Shown here: positions 22,664 to 33,976 of the stretch, piece by piece
How positions within the stretch are numbered: the first letter of the stretch is position 1
How the letters are laid out: every line of letters begins with the position of its first letter
Assembly: GCA_964023205.1 (NCBI GenBank)
Contig: OZ026848.1
Span: 2,160,501-2,224,500, forward strand
Origin: Lutraria lutraria
Taxonomy: Eukaryota > Mollusca > Bivalvia > Venerida > Mactridae
Reading direction: 5' to 3'
DNA length: 64,000 nucleotides
Notes under the pieces: generated by a model
What the model was told of the DNA's origin: nothing
What the model saw: the letters and a program-made list of their open reading frames with translations, nothing else
Databases searched by the model: none
Program-made: the position numbers and the translations under genes

Positions 22664-24802
22664 TAAAAAAATACTCACAATACAGCAGTGTCACTCACAT
22701 GCAAAATGAACTTTGTTGACAGACTTTTATACCATTGGGCATGTATTGCTCCACCTTACGCTGCTTCTGTCTAGTTTATTATTGTTATTCCATAAAACAT
22801 GTATACAAATATTCATGTATTTTTCAGTAAACAAAGATGAAGACTATGCATCCTGTGGCAGCCACTGGACAAGAGGTAAGTGCTCAAGTTCTTTATCAGC
22901 CCTATAGCATTACCAATTTCGGATGACAAAATTCCATTGAAATACGTTGTGTCAAGTTTGCCAATGGGGGTATATATGTTTATTGAACGCAGGGTCTTGC
23001 TTGAAATAATTATTAATAACATAAAGAAAAATTGAACTATACATTAATACACTTTTTGTTCACTTCCTTCTTCAGTTGATTCTCCTTATGTCAACCTCAC
23101 TTATAGTAAAATTGTGTTCATTACAAACTGTTCCTTGCGTAAAAATGCATACTTTCAATTTTGTATGTGTCACACTTTAATATTAATTTGTCCACTTGAC
23201 TCCAATAAGAATGTAGTGTTATATATTTATGTCAAAGATACATGTAGTGCTGATTGCTTTCACCATGCTTATTGTAACATTATGCTAATAAAACTGAAGG
23301 CTTGATGAGATTACCATGTGAATAATCAAAGTGCTGAAAGCACTGAGATATTCACTACTAATTGAAATATTTATAAAATACTACACATATATTACATATA
23401 CACAAGTTTTGATATACTGCATGTGTGACTATTCTATTTCTATTAAATAGGCCTGCACCATTGTTTCATTAGTTCATTACGCGACCGTCAGCCATTACAG
23501 AAGTGGAAGTTCCAATTACTGATAATCAGTATTTGCTAATTAATGGAGTAGTGTTTATGAATATGCCTGTAAATAAATTTCATGGTTTAATTCTTGTGGA
23601 CTGTAGACTTAGTAAATTATTTGATGAGCTGAAAACTATTCTTTGTAGCAGGAAGTTCTCAGGTTTTTCACTTCTGATGTTAACTGTATAAAAATCTGAA
23701 ATTTGTAAACACACGCAGTAGCGAATACAATCAAAGCACTGGGAGTACTGTCAGAAGTGAAAGTTAAAATGTTATTGATAATATTTGGTAGATTTGTTCC
23801 AAGTTGAAAGTAAACTCATACCTCCACTTCCTGTTCACTGTAATTAATCACATCTGACTCTTAATACTTTGTAATACAGTGTAACTTCTGAAATCCGGAC
23901 CCCCTGAAATCTGGAAACTTTTTAAATCCAGACGTTTTTCTTGGTCCCGAAATTTCTCCCTCTATTTCTGGACGATATTTTCATCAATTTTGGTTTATGT
24001 AAGTGCAATTTTAAATTTGTGTCATCCTTAATTAGTCCCAAGATTATAAACCCTGAGGCAAAATGTCATTTCCCCCTCTTTCAATTGTTTACCAATCAGT
24101 GGTGTTAGCTTATTTTGACATGTGTTAGAATCACAATATGTCAACTTGCAAAAATTTGTAAAATGAACCACTTTTACTAAAATACATTCCCAAATATTTA
24201 TACTCAACAATTTTGACTGGTTCGTTCTTGTAAGTAAAATTGTATTGTCGTTATCTACCTTTCAAGAAAATGTTAGATTTTGATTGATAAATCTTAAAAG
24301 TGTTTATCTTTTATTTTTGTATCATGTCTCAGTAATAATAACATCATATTGTATGATGCATAAACAATGATGTCCCTAGTTTCACCATAAAAAACTCTTT
24401 TCAACACGAATGTATGGAGTAGAGGTGTCACGTTTTTGTTAATATAAAACTGGGCGTATCACTATAGAAGCTCTTGCTTCGCTTTCGCTTCTAAAAACCA
24501 TAGACTTAGACTTATCATGAAAATCATAATAGATATCTTACTCTGAATTAGAGTGATGGTTGGTAGGATATTTGAGAGTTTAAATTGAAAATTGAGATCT
24601 GTAGAACTGGTTTTATTACCATTAGTATTATTTTTGCTAATATTCGTGAATCAAATACCTCGCAAATTTATAAATGTCGCAAATAAATGCTGAGTTTTAC
24701 GTACTCGAAAATGTGTATGTCTGAAAATATGCAACTAAGTCAGAAATAGTTATAATTGGATTTTCACCTTGTCAGATTGTTTGTAATAATGATATTATAT
24801 TA
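22664..24802. other. unassigned AT-rich intergenic DNA
   Basis: No gene supported; short ORFs at 22713, 23114 and 23503 have no recognisable features. A short dispersed motif, AATCAAAGYRCTG then AGYACTG, occurs at 23321 and 23726. Near 23880, ATACAGTGTAACTTCTGAAA resembles one end of a pogo-like MITE without a partner. Confidence 0.4.
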
Positions 24803-25071
24803 AAGACAAGTTCAAATATGGGTCACCTAGGGTCAATAACTAGGTCTCGAGGTAAAAATTCTTCGGAAAACCTTGTCTATGCAGTAGTTTTCATGTTTTT
24901 GATTGGATCTTCACCAAATTTTGTCAGAATGTTTGTTTTATTTATATGTAGGACAAGTTCTAACATGGGTCAAGTGGGGTCGAATACTAGGTCACCGGTT
25001 CAAAACAATGTTTTAATGAGTGAACAGTGATTGTCATGTAAGCATTATGGGCCATCTTGGCCCTCTTTTTT
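24803..25071 (+). mobile_element. pearl-like element, 3' fragment
   Basis: About two diverged core monomers (ATGGGTCACCTAGGGTC near 24819, ATGGGTCAAGTGGGGTC near 24964) precede the 3' hairpin GGGCCATCTTGGCCC (25049-25063) and CTCTTTTTT. Same family as 1343-2011, and its monomers resemble those at 30660-31550. The 5' end is missing. Confidence 0.6.
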
Positions 25072-25072
25072 A

Positions 25073-25255
25073 CAATATTGCTTTTACTAAACTATCATTT
25101 GTTGAACAATTTTGGACATCATTTGAACATACTAGTAACAGTTGTTCACACTTACCTACTGTTTGTAAAACATAACATCCACAACAATCCCAAACTATTA
25201 TCAATGCTATTGTTATTATACTTTATAAGATATAAAACACTGAATCACAACTTAA
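25073..25255. repeat. dispersed repeat, copy B, left half
   Basis: It aligns with 13132-13275 (shared TTCACACTTACCTACTGT and CCACAACAATCC). It is cut by the 7-kb TIR element at 25256; the remainder resumes after 32312 with CACAAATATCA and CAGCGTGTCTTT. Confidence 0.6.
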
Positions 25256-25261
25256 CCCATA

Positions 25262-25975
25262 CCGAAAAAAGTTACAAAAAAGTTATGCCTTTTGAGGCAA
25301 AAAAAGTTACAAAAAAAGCATAACTAAGTTATACAAGTTTGGAACCATTTATTTCAACATAGTTACAGAAAAGTTATGCCTATTAAAAGTTACTAACTAA
25401 TATGTAACTTTTTTGTGCCTATTTACAGAGAAAAGTTACATATTAGTTACAAAAAAGTTACACTATAGTTACAAAAAAGTTACATTCTAATTTCTATGCA
25501 TGATTAAGACACAGAAAAGTTACAAAAAAATTATAAGTGTATAAAAGTTACAAAAAAGTTACATTTCAGGCATACTTTAGTTACATTCAAAGTTCCAAAA
25601 AAGTTACATTGTAGGCATTCTATAGTTACATTTAAAGTTACATAAAAGTTACAAAAAAGTTACAGAAAAGTTATATTCTAGGCATACTTTAGTTACATTC
25701 AATGTTACATAAAAGTTACAAAAAAGTTATATTCCAGGCATACTTTAGTTACATTTAAAGTTACATAAAAGTTACAAAAAAGTTACAGAAAAGTTATATT
25801 CTAGGCATACTTTAGTTACATAAAAGTTACAAAAAAGTTACAGAAAAGTTATATTCTAGGCATACTTAAGTTACATTCAAAGTTACATAAAAGTTACAAA
25901 AAAGTTATATTAAAGTTACAGAAAAGTTACATTAAAGTTACAGAAAAATTACAGAAAAGTTACACTAAAATAACC
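25262..25975. repeat. GTTAC-rich array, left arm
   Basis: Dozens of AAAAAAGTTACA-type words in direct order, interspersed with TTCTAGGCATACTTTAGTTACA. The larger unit of roughly 80 bp (GTTACATAAAAGTTACAAAA then AAGTTACAGAAAAG, TTATATTCTAGGCATAC) repeats several times. No long ORF. Confidence 0.8.
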
Positions 25976-26209
25976 GAATTTTCACTTTAATCAGACAAGA
26001 AAGATTTTAAATATTAATATCATAGCATTTAATTATTTCTTAAATAATACAAAAAGGATGTGAAAACAAAATCAGTTTACAGTGACTTTTTAAGCACATA
26101 GATATTTCTTGAATAAAACACTATACAGTCTATATTCCAACATTTTAGATGTATTTATGCTTAATTCACAAGACAATGGTGATTAGAGTTCTCTTCCTCA
26201 AGTTTGTTT

Positions 26210-26311
26210 TCATTTTTCTTTGTTCAAAACTGACCAATAGTGCATTATTCTAGGTTCATCTACAAAACTTAATAATGCAGCTTTCACATCTTTGCTTTTA
26301 ATAACAGCAGT
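26210..26311 (-). CDS. candidate last exon of a small gene inside the 7-kb element
   Basis: On the minus strand a strong acceptor (cttctttttttccag) precedes ACTGCTGTTATTAAAAGC. The only long frame gives 33 residues and a TGA stop: TAVIKSKDVKAALLSFVDEP followed by RIMHYWSVLNKEK. The composition is that of a real globular protein tail, not repeat translation. No family recognised. The reading phase (0) does not join directly with the exon at 26907-26957, so an unseen exon, a shifted splice site or decay must be assumed. Confidence 0.4.
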   Translation of the reverse strand, partial: TAVIKSKDVKAALLSFVDEPRIMHYWSVLNKEK

Positions 26312-26906
26312 CTGGAAAAAAAGAAGGCATATACAATAAAATATGATTTAATAATTTCAATTGATTATCCAACAGATAATGTGGATTACTTATTGTAGTC
26401 AACTTAGAAAGAACATTTGCAAGTGTTTGAATTTCATAGGCAGACAACCTTTAAAGGACAACAGAGTAATCTTTACAGAAGCTCTTTATAATATTTTTCA
26501 GTCAATACTATATAGTACTAGTAGAAAAACAGCCCAGATCTCTAGCTTGAGGAAATAGGATTCAGATTAATCCAGATTATTAATAAGTTACTATTTCTGT
26601 TTGAAAGTTTCATTAAGATTTTTGTGTTCAACTTAGCAATATATGTTGATGTTAAGATTAAGAAATTGAAAAAGTTTGTGTTTTCTATATATGCATATTG
26701 ATTATGTTCCAATCATAAATATGACTTCAGTTATCAAACAAGAGTGCCAGGTCTCAAATACCCTAAGCCCTATGTCAAGGGCCATAACTCATAAGTGCCT
26801 GTGCCAATTGGGCTGGTTATCAAACTTGACGGTTGTGACCTGCTGGACAAGTATCCTGAAAAAATTGTCGAAGTCCTGGCTAGCCCTTATTAATAAATGT
26901 TCTTAC

Positions 26907-26957
26907 CAATGGATGCTGCTTCATTGATCACATCTGGAACTGTTTGTTCATCTTGCT
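26907..26957 (-). CDS. candidate internal exon
   Basis: A 51-base minus-strand block lies between an acceptor (tttatttctttag) and a near-consensus donor (ATTG then gtaagaac). One open frame reads QDEQTVPDVINEAASI and leaves one base. It can follow the exon at 27165-27235 if that exon uses its upstream donor (TATG then gtagtc), giving E at the junction. Linkage to 26210-26311 is out of phase as it stands. Confidence 0.35.
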
Positions 26958-27164
26958 CTAAAGAAATAAAATGCAGATATACGGAAAATAAATTTTACAT
27001 AATGTTTCCTTTCCTACCAGAGGAGAAAAAACTCAGATAAAGGCTCATTAAAATCCTAACTGTTATGTCATTAAAATATGGACTTAAAGGGGTTCCATTT
27101 AAAATGCAGTTAATCCAAATGTCATTTTAATAAATGCTTTATCTCAAATAAATAATATAAGTAC

Positions 27165-27235
27165 CATTTTCTGACTACCATAATTAAAGTCTTGTGTCAT
27201 TTTTTCCAATTGCTTTTTCACTTCTGATGTGGAAC
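27165..27235 (-). CDS. candidate internal exon
   Basis: A 71-base minus-strand block follows a long pyrimidine tract and acceptor (atattattctgcag) and ends at a gtactt donor, or earlier at 27179 with gtagtc. The open frame reads STSEVKKQLEKMTQDFNY and onward, with charged heptad-like spacing suggesting a short helix. No family recognised. Upstream exons were not identified. Confidence 0.35.
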
Positions 27236-27402
27236 CTGCAGAATAATATAAAAAAATAAGCATAAGTGCAATTTAACCTGTCATTGACTATAAAAAAGCA
27301 GGACTAGATATAAAATAACTATGAAGTTTATAATTCATAGCTCTTACAGTTCAAGTGTCATGCTCCTATTCCTAATAAGAATCAAGTATAAACAAATGTA
27401 AC

Positions 27403-28500
27403 AAAGGGCAATAACTCCAAAATTATGAAATGCAGAGTAACAGTTCTTGTGCACTGCACTCAACCTCAATGAGATCTATTTGTCGATGAAATTTCAAATT
27501 CATAGCTTTTATAAAGAGTTTTGCACCGGACAAGAATCAAGTAAACAAACAAAGGGCAATAAATTAAGCCATACAGAGTAATGGTTCTTGTACACTGTAC
27601 TCATCCTCGATGAGATCTATCTAACTATGAAGTTACAAATTCATCGCTTTTATAGTCCAAGAGTTATGCTCCAGACAATAATTATGTTAGACAAATTAAC
27701 AAAGGGCAATAACTCCAAAATTAAGCCATACAGAGTAATGGTTCTTGTACACTGTACTCAGTCTCGATGAGATCTATCTAACTATGAAGTTACAAATGCA
27801 TCGCTTTTATAGTCTAAGAGTTATGCTCCAGACAATAATTATGTTTGACAAATTAACAAAGGGCAATAACTCCAAAATTAAGAAATACAGAGTAACGGTT
27901 CTTGTGCACTGCAGTAATCCTCAATGAGATCTATCAAACTATGAACTTTCAAATTCATAGCTCTTATAGTCTAAGAGTTATGCTCCAGACAATAATTATG
28001 TATGAACAAATTAACAAAGGGCAATAACTCCAAAATTAATTAATACAGAGTAACAGTTCTTGTGCACTACACTCATCCTCAATGAAGTCTATCTAACCAT
28101 AAAGTTTCAAATGCATAGCTCATATAGTCTAAGAGTTATGCTCCAGACAATAATTATCTATTAACAAATTAACAAAGGGCAATTACTCCAAAATTAAGAA
28201 ATACAGAGTAACGGTTCTTGTGCACTACACTCATCCTCAATGAAGTCTATCTAACCATAAAGTTTCAAATGCATAGCTCATATAGTCTAGGAGTTATGCT
28301 AAGTATTATGTATGAACACATTAACAAAGGGCAACAACTCAAAAATTAAGAAATACAGAGTAACGGTTCTTGTGCACTACACTCATCCTCAATGAAATCT
28401 ATCTAACTATAAAGTTTCAAATTCATAGCTCTTATAGTCTAGGAGTTATGCTAAGTATTATGTACGAACACATTAACAAAGGGCAACAACTCCAAAACTA
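27403..28500. repeat. 155-bp minisatellite, about 7-8 units
   Basis: Units are marked by CAAAGGGCAATAACTCCAAA near 27403, 27550, 27703, 27858, 28015, 28170, 28325 and 28482, period 147-157 bp. Each carries ACAGAGTAACGGTTCTTGTG, a TCCTCAATGARRTCTATC block and AGAGTTATGCTCCAGACAAT. Outer units are more diverged, and later units have an internal deletion (GAGTTATGCTAAGTATTATG). The monomer size equals that of the pearl-like cores but the sequence differs. Confidence 0.8.
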
Positions 28501-28748
28501 TAAATAAAGTAATAATAATAAATACTGCCAGTTTCACTCCAGGTGGCGCGCTAGTATTGACCTAGTTGTTAGTAAACAACATGGCCGCCAGAATAAGCGC
28601 AAACATTAAAAAAAATACTAAAATGGCAATTAGTTAACACTTCCAATTAATCTGATTATTGATAAAGCTATGTAATATCGAGCAACTCAGTATATATATG
28701 TTGTATATAGAATTATTTTTCTATGTAAACAAATAATATCTAAGTAGA

Positions 28749-28952
28749 AATACCTAAACGTTATATCCCAAGAATCTTGACAGGAACTTGAAGACCATCG
28801 TGAAAATTACGATATCACCAACTATGTACGAGTCGAAATCCTTCCTTGAATCTTTTTTTCCCACCAGTGCTACGATTTTAAATAGACTTCCTCCGATCCA
28901 TTGTATAGGAACGTGTACATGATGGATACAAGCAATATAAATTGAATAAATT
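28749..28952 (-). other. possible coding segment downstream of the promoter-like patch
   Basis: A stop-to-stop minus-strand frame of about 65 codons ends at TAG near 28749 and contains KIVALVGKKDSRKDFDSYIV followed by GDIVIFTMVFKFLSRFLGYN. The peptide is protein-like and lies just downstream (minus direction) of CRE and CCAAT motifs, so it could be part of a first exon. A frame of this length can also arise by chance, and no joining donor was identified. Confidence 0.2.
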
Positions 28953-28984
28953 TAAAGCTTCTATCTTTCTTCTTCTTGAACTGA

Positions 28985-29110
28985 CGCGGCTTTTTGAAAA
29001 AACGATGCCTCCGAGCCAATCAAAATCGTGCGCGAAGTCACGTTTCGAATTTGGCCAATCAGTGTGTAGCGTGACGTCAGCAATGCAATATTACGGAAAC
29101 AACCGAGTAA
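28985..29110 (-). promoter_or_regulatory. promoter-like patch: CRE plus two CCAAT boxes
   Basis: This GC-richer island in AT-rich DNA has a perfect CRE palindrome TGACGTCA (about 29072-29079) and two GCCAAT motifs (about 29014 and 29055), read as ATTGGC on the minus strand. Such clusters mark metazoan promoters. The candidate exons lie to the left on the minus strand, making leftward transcription the simpler reading, but the island could act either way. No TATA or Inr assigned. Confidence 0.4.
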
Positions 29111-29536
29111 TTCCGATCTACGTTCTGACTTAAAAAAACGAAACTTTTTCTTATTATTTAACTAACGTTTCTCCCTTGAATAAATATTTATCCAGTCTTA
29201 GAGATCTGTTAATTTATACAATCACCTACTTCAAATTAGAATCATTAATAGTTAATTAACAATCAGATAAGCTGGGAAGAACGTGTCACACGTACAGTCA
29301 AGGTGTCAGCATATTTATGGCATCATTTAAAATATACACAGAAATTTGATTAGTTGACAGTTTGCTTCAAACAACGAACACCGACATGCGTAGCCTTATA
29401 TGGCAAATCAATGTGTGATTTATTACGTGGTCAATTAATTAGCGAGTTTGTTTGATCAATTTAAACATTAATTTTTCAGCTGAACGGGAAGTGTTTATTT
29501 GTTTTGCTTTATTGTAAAAACCTCATATTTGCATGT

Positions 29537-29582
29537 TTTGTACATGTATTGAGTGAATAAATGATATGTTCTGTTCTGTTCT
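29537..29582 (+). mobile_element. solo LINE 3' end with (TGTTC)n tail
   Basis: TTTGTACATGTATTGAGTG then AATAAATGATATGTTCTGTT ends in three TGTTC-type units. It matches the minus-strand 3' end of the LINE at 50651 (TTTGTACAAGTCG, AATAAATGTATGTTCTGTTC), so it is probably a severely 5'-truncated copy of a related element. Confidence 0.55.
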
Positions 29583-30489
29583 AAAATATGTATGCAAATG
29601 ATGCAATACTATGTCTTGGATTTTGTCTGGTGACGTACGTAATTTCATCTGTGTAGAAAATTATAATGGATCAGAATGGACGTACCGTCGTAATGATTCA
29701 TGTAATAAAAAAACGTAGTTATATCATTATTTAGTATTGTTGACTTCATTGTATTCTTTAAATAATCTACAAAAAACTAATGAATTTTAGTGAGGTATTT
29801 AATGATTGTATGTTAACATCACGTGTTGTGTAAACCTAAGTTTATGTACATTATTTGATTTAAAATTGGCATGTATGCATTTAGTTGTATATTTACAAGC
29901 AATCCAAGGCATCGATGTATTTAAATGTCTATTTGCGTAAATGAACTGAAATTAAGCATTGCGTGTATAGAAGGATCCGTACAGTACTATTTTCAACAGT
30001 GTAACACACATAAATAACACGTCTGACCCGAAGCTGCTAGACTGCTTTTAACACAGCAGGTGGTATACGACCCCATGCTGTTATTTCCGGTATCAATAAG
30101 GATCATGTCACACAGAATACGATTTTGACCACTTGCTTGTATCACGGACAGTTCGCATGTTGGCATAAATAGATTTTTTGTTTAAGTGAATGTTTTTTCT
30201 TAGTAATACAAATTTATACACACATGAATGTATGTAAGTCCTTGATACTTAATAGATTGGATTAAATTTTGATTTATTTGCCGGGAATACGAGACGATTT
30301 TCCGAAAATCTACAAATCTATCGATTGAATAAACGCCCGTTGTGCGGTCCGTGTTTTCGATATACATGGTCGTTACGTACACGTATATTTCGGAAAATTA
30401 GCACAAACTTTTCCCAAAATTATCAGGTGGTGGAAAAGTATTTCGGCCCAGTGGAAACACTGTTTATGAAACGACTTTAAAGGATTTTA
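29583..30489. other. unassigned stretch inside the 7-kb element
   Basis: No gene recognised. ATGTATGTAAGTCCTTGA near 30229 matches one TIR of the 22152-22656 MITE; no partner end was found. Confidence 0.35.
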
Positions 30490-31550
30490 AGCTCACCTGA
30501 GCATGTGGTAAGATGAGTATTTAAATTACAATCAATGTCGACGTCCGTCGTCCACACCTGGAGGATTTATTAACAAGTGTCACAGTTTTAATTGCATCTT
30601 CATAAAAGTTTTTCAGAAAGTTTGTCTCAGTGATATCATGAACCGGGTCAAACATGGGTCATCTGGGGTAAAAAACTAGGTCACCGGGGTAAAACCACAG
30701 GAACTATTTGATGATAGTGTTGAGGTCATAGCTTTTTTTTTTTATTGTATTGTCAGAATATGTTGTCTTAGACAATTTTGAACATACGTCTTTTGGGGTC
30801 AAAAACTAGGTCACCGGGTCAAATCTCAGGAAAACCTTTATAACACTGTAATAGTTCATAATTGTGATCGGATCTTCACCAAACTTTGTAAGAATGTTTG
30901 TCATGCCGATGTCACGAAAAAATCTGAACGTACGTGTTTTCGGGTCAAAAACTAGGTCACCGGGTTAAATGTCAGGAAAGCCTTCATAACACTGTAGAGA
31001 TCATGATTTTGATTGGATCTTCACCAAACCTTGTAAAAAGCTTTGTCATAATGATGTTATCTTAAAGTTAGAATATACGTCATTTGGGGTCAAAAACTAG
31101 GTCACCGGGTCAAATCTCAGGAAAAGCTTCATAATACTGTAAAGATCATGACCTTGATTGGATCTTCACCAAACCTTTTAAGAATGTTTGTCATACTGAT
31201 GTCATCTTAAAGTTTGAATATACGTCATTTGGGGTCAAAAACTAGGTCACCGGGTCAAATCTCAGGAAAACCTTCATAACACTGTAGAGGTCATAATTTT
31301 TATTGGATCTTCACTCAACTTTGTAAGAATGTTTGTCATACTGATGTCATGAAAATTATTGAACATGGGTCATTTGGGGTCAAAAACTAGGTCACCAGGT
31401 CAAATCTCAGGAAAACCTTCATAACACTGTAGAGGTCATAATTTTGATTGGATCTTCACTCAACCTTGTAAGAATGTTTGTCATACTGAAAATGATTGAA
31501 CATGGGTCATTTGGGGTCAAAAACTAGGTCACCAGGTCAAATTACATGAG
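30490..31550 (+). mobile_element. pearl-like element, 5' end plus core array
   Basis: It starts AGCTCACCTGAGCATG, as in the 1343 element, with the ACGTCCGTCGTCCACAC stretch near 30540. The core holds about seven monomers marked by GGTCAAAAACTAGGTCACC near 30670, 30795, 30943, 31088, 31234, 31379 and 31516, period mostly 145-148 bp; the last is shortened. Each has TTGATTGGATCTTCACCAAA and AAGAATGTTTGTCAT. The GGGCCATC 3' hairpin is absent, so the 3' end is lost. Confidence 0.7.
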
Positions 31551-31894
31551 AAAAAAATGAATAAACTTTTGTCAATTGCAAAAGCTTCAACTGGTAAATT
31601 GTAGAGTTCTTTTATTTATTGGATGTAAACTGCAGTGTAGATAGCAATTTCATACCAAAGTCCAAGTGCTTGACAGTTTATCGAAATATCATGTAAAAAA
31701 AGAATTGCATGTACTTGTAAGATCTATGAGAAAAGAATCAATGATTTATATTTCATAACTAGTGATTTCTTTGGAACAATATATAAATTCATAATCATAT
31801 TAGAATAATTATTTAATTGTGCAGGAAACATGACATCAAACCTGAATACACAGAAAATAGAACATTTTGGCATCATTTTAAGTATTAAAAGTCA
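31551..31894. other. unassigned AT-rich stretch
   Basis: Nothing recognised between the pearl-like core and the right GTTAC array. Confidence 0.35.
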
Positions 31895-32292
31895 AGAAAA
31901 TAACAGAGTTCTGAATAGTTACTTTTTAGTTACACCAAAAAATGACAAAGTCTAAAAGGCAGAAATATATATACTCTGAAAAAGACAGAGTTAAAAAAAG
32001 TTACACTTTAGTTACACCAAAGAATGGCTAAGTCCAAAAAGTTACAATTTAGTTACACTGGAAAAAGACAGAGTTAAAAAAAGTTACACTTTAGTTACAC
32101 CATGAAATGACTAAGTTAAAAAAGTTACAATTTAGTTACACTTGAAAAAAACAGAGTTAAAAAAGTTACACTTTAGTTACACCATAAAATAACTAAGTCC
32201 AAAAAAGTTACAAATTAGTTATAACTTTTTTGTAACTCAATACCTAGTTACAAAAAAGTTACTCTTTAGTTACAGAAAAGTTATGCCTATGT
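31895..32292. repeat. GTTAC-rich array, right arm
   Basis: Repeats of AAAAAGTTACACTTTAGTTA alternate with AATGACTAAGT and AAAGACAGAGTT blocks, about 75-80 bp per composite unit. The words run in the same direction as in the left arm, so apart from the last bases the two arms are direct, not inverted, repeats. Confidence 0.75.
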
Positions 32293-32618
32293 GTAACTTT
32301 TTTCGGTATGGGAAATGTCTAACAGACAAGTGTGACACACAAATATCAAAGCAACAACAGCGTGTCTTTAATTCTGCCTGCATGACGATGTCGCGAATTC
32401 ATAGATACGCGAATAAAGAAAACTGCTGATTTTTTACCAAAAAAACGCGAAATTTTGGCCTCGCGAAATTGAAGCATTCTACAGTATGATTACAAGCCGC
32501 CATTGATATTGTTGATTTGTAATCTTAATAAAAATGATGTTAGCTTAAAAAAAATCTTCTACATTTCAAAGCATTCAAAACCATTCTGTGGATGAAATAA
32601 GAAAGGCCAAACTATATA

Positions 32619-32636
32619 TATATATATATATAGCTG
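32619..32636. repeat. (TA)n microsatellite
   Basis: A short AT-dinucleotide run immediately before the start of the reverse-transcriptase tandem array. Confidence 0.7.
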
Positions 32637-32879
32637 AATCACAATAATATGTAAGCACAAAACTCCTTTCCTCTCCATCGTCATGGAAATCATGGTGAAC
32701 TTGTCTCAAATCTTTCATCTCCTCCAAATCGAGTTCATCCTTGCTTCACTGCAAGATGGTGATAAGACTGTGCTAGATGAAATCACCAAAGCAAACCCTT
32801 GTCGGGATCAAACCCCTCTTAATGAATAGTTAGGTGCTCAAACTTTTTTCACTCAGGGAAGCCATTCTTATATTGGCAA

Positions 32880-33426
32880 TTGTCAACCTATATCTCTACT
32901 CTGTACCATAGGGAAAGTTTTTGAAAGGGTAGTCCACAAGCATACATTAAACACAATAACAACAAAGATATTCTCACTCTACCTTAAATCAGGCATTGCA
33001 CCTGGTGACTCAACAGTTAACCAACTGACTTATCTATACAACTTCTTCACTGAGACTGTCAATTCCAGAGCTATATTCTGCGACATAAGCGAGGCTTTTA
33101 ACTGTGTCTCGCATCATGTTTTCCTCTTGAGACTCAAAACATTTTGGGATTTCTTGCAGTCTTTTTAATTGGTTCTCCTTAATCTTATTTAAGTGGCAAA
33201 CAGCAAAATGTTGTTCTGTCTGATACTAAATCAAAATGGAATGATATTAAAGCTAGCTGGGATTACACAGGAGTTAATTTTGATATTTATCGATGACATC
33301 GTTTCTGACATCAGGACAAACGTCCATCTATTTGCAGATGACACAAGCCTGTACTTAGTTGTCGGGGTTCCATTTACTGCTTCACAAACACTGAATTCTG
33401 ACCTACAAAAAATACCTCTTGAATAA
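32880..33426 (+). pseudogene. non-LTR reverse transcriptase fragment in unit 0
   Basis: Pieces of an RT palm domain in shifting frames: QPISLLCTIGKVFERVVHKH, then GDSTVNQLTYLYNFFTE, a palm-A-like CDISEAFNCVSHHV, and a final open segment 33193-33426 with INDD-like sequence, VHLFADDTSLYLVVGV and the catalytic FADD. It belongs to an APE-type non-LTR retrotransposon (RT class inferred); frame breaks and the missing endonuclease make it dead. Confidence 0.75.
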
Positions 33427-33723
33427 AATTTGATCCATTTTAATAGCTTCATTTTTTAGGAGTAGGAGGTGGAATTGAATTTTTCTAGATTTTTATTTTT
33501 TATTCACAAACACTTCATTAAGATAGCATTTTAGTACCCTTATTTTAACTTAAATTGTAGATTTTATAAAGCTGAGAAAAAATCAACTGCCTAAATATTT
33601 CTACAAAACTTTTCTTATTCCACCAGTAGTTATTTCTATTAGGTAAAATGTCTTGAATTGAAATGATTTGTACTTATATTTTTGTCATATTTTTGTAATT
33701 GTAGGGTTCTTTTTTAAACTTCT

Positions 33724-33976
33724 AGTTATGCCCCCACTTCAAAGAAATGTGGGTATATATTGCTGATTTGTTCATGTCCATCTTTTTTTGCTCGTTTGTA
33801 ATCAAACCTTGTCTGGCCAATTCGACTGTATTGGCCTCTTAGGTCTTCACTTGGTTTGAAGGTTGGTCAAATACAGATAAATGACCCCTATTGATAAGGT
33901 CTATCAGTAGGTCAAAGGTCAACTATCCATTTGCTCTTTAGGGAGCATTGGTGTTTCACAAACACCTCATTAAGTG
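33724..33976 (+). repeat. pearl-like remnant within each 471-bp module (first example)
   Basis: Each module opens with a hairpin, GCCCCCACTTCAAAGAAATG then TGGG, followed by TATATATTGCTGATTTG (TATATATTGCTGGTTTG in later copies), a GTCCATC/GTCCGTC stretch, AGGTCAAAGGTCAACTATCC, and a terminal palindrome GGTGTTTCACAAACACC. This is the architecture of a short pearl-like element with about one core unit. It therefore seems that a pearl-like insertion and its flank were duplicated inside the array unit. Confidence 0.5.

Larger units (their letters stand above)
25256..32312. mobile_element. 7.06-kb TIR-bounded composite element
   Basis: The left end CCCATACCGAAAAAAGTTAC (25256-25275) has a complementary right end (32293-32312, GTAACTTTTTTCGGTATGGG), a 20-bp perfect match at the extreme boundary. 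Inside each end is a GTTAC-rich array. The bounded DNA holds three candidate minus-strand exons, a 155-bp minisatellite, a promoter-like patch, a LINE tail and a pearl-like element. It interrupts a dispersed repeat whose intact relative is at 13032-13375, independent support for insertion as a unit. The left flank is TTAA and termini begin CCC, as in piggyBac-type elements, but the right flank is AAAT, so the target duplication is not confirmed. No transposase seen. Confidence 0.65.

Noticed and set aside
25262..25975. CRISPR-like or telomere-like array
   Set aside because: Repeats are short, AT-rich, irregular and without unique spacers, in a eukaryotic TE-rich context.
27588..27927. Two similar 60-codon ORFs
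   Set aside because: They are two units of the 155-bp minisatellite read in the same frame.
28581..28640. ATGGCCGCC start-like context on the plus strand
   Set aside because: The frame runs only 18 codons to a stop and no donor site is evident, so a gene start is not supported.
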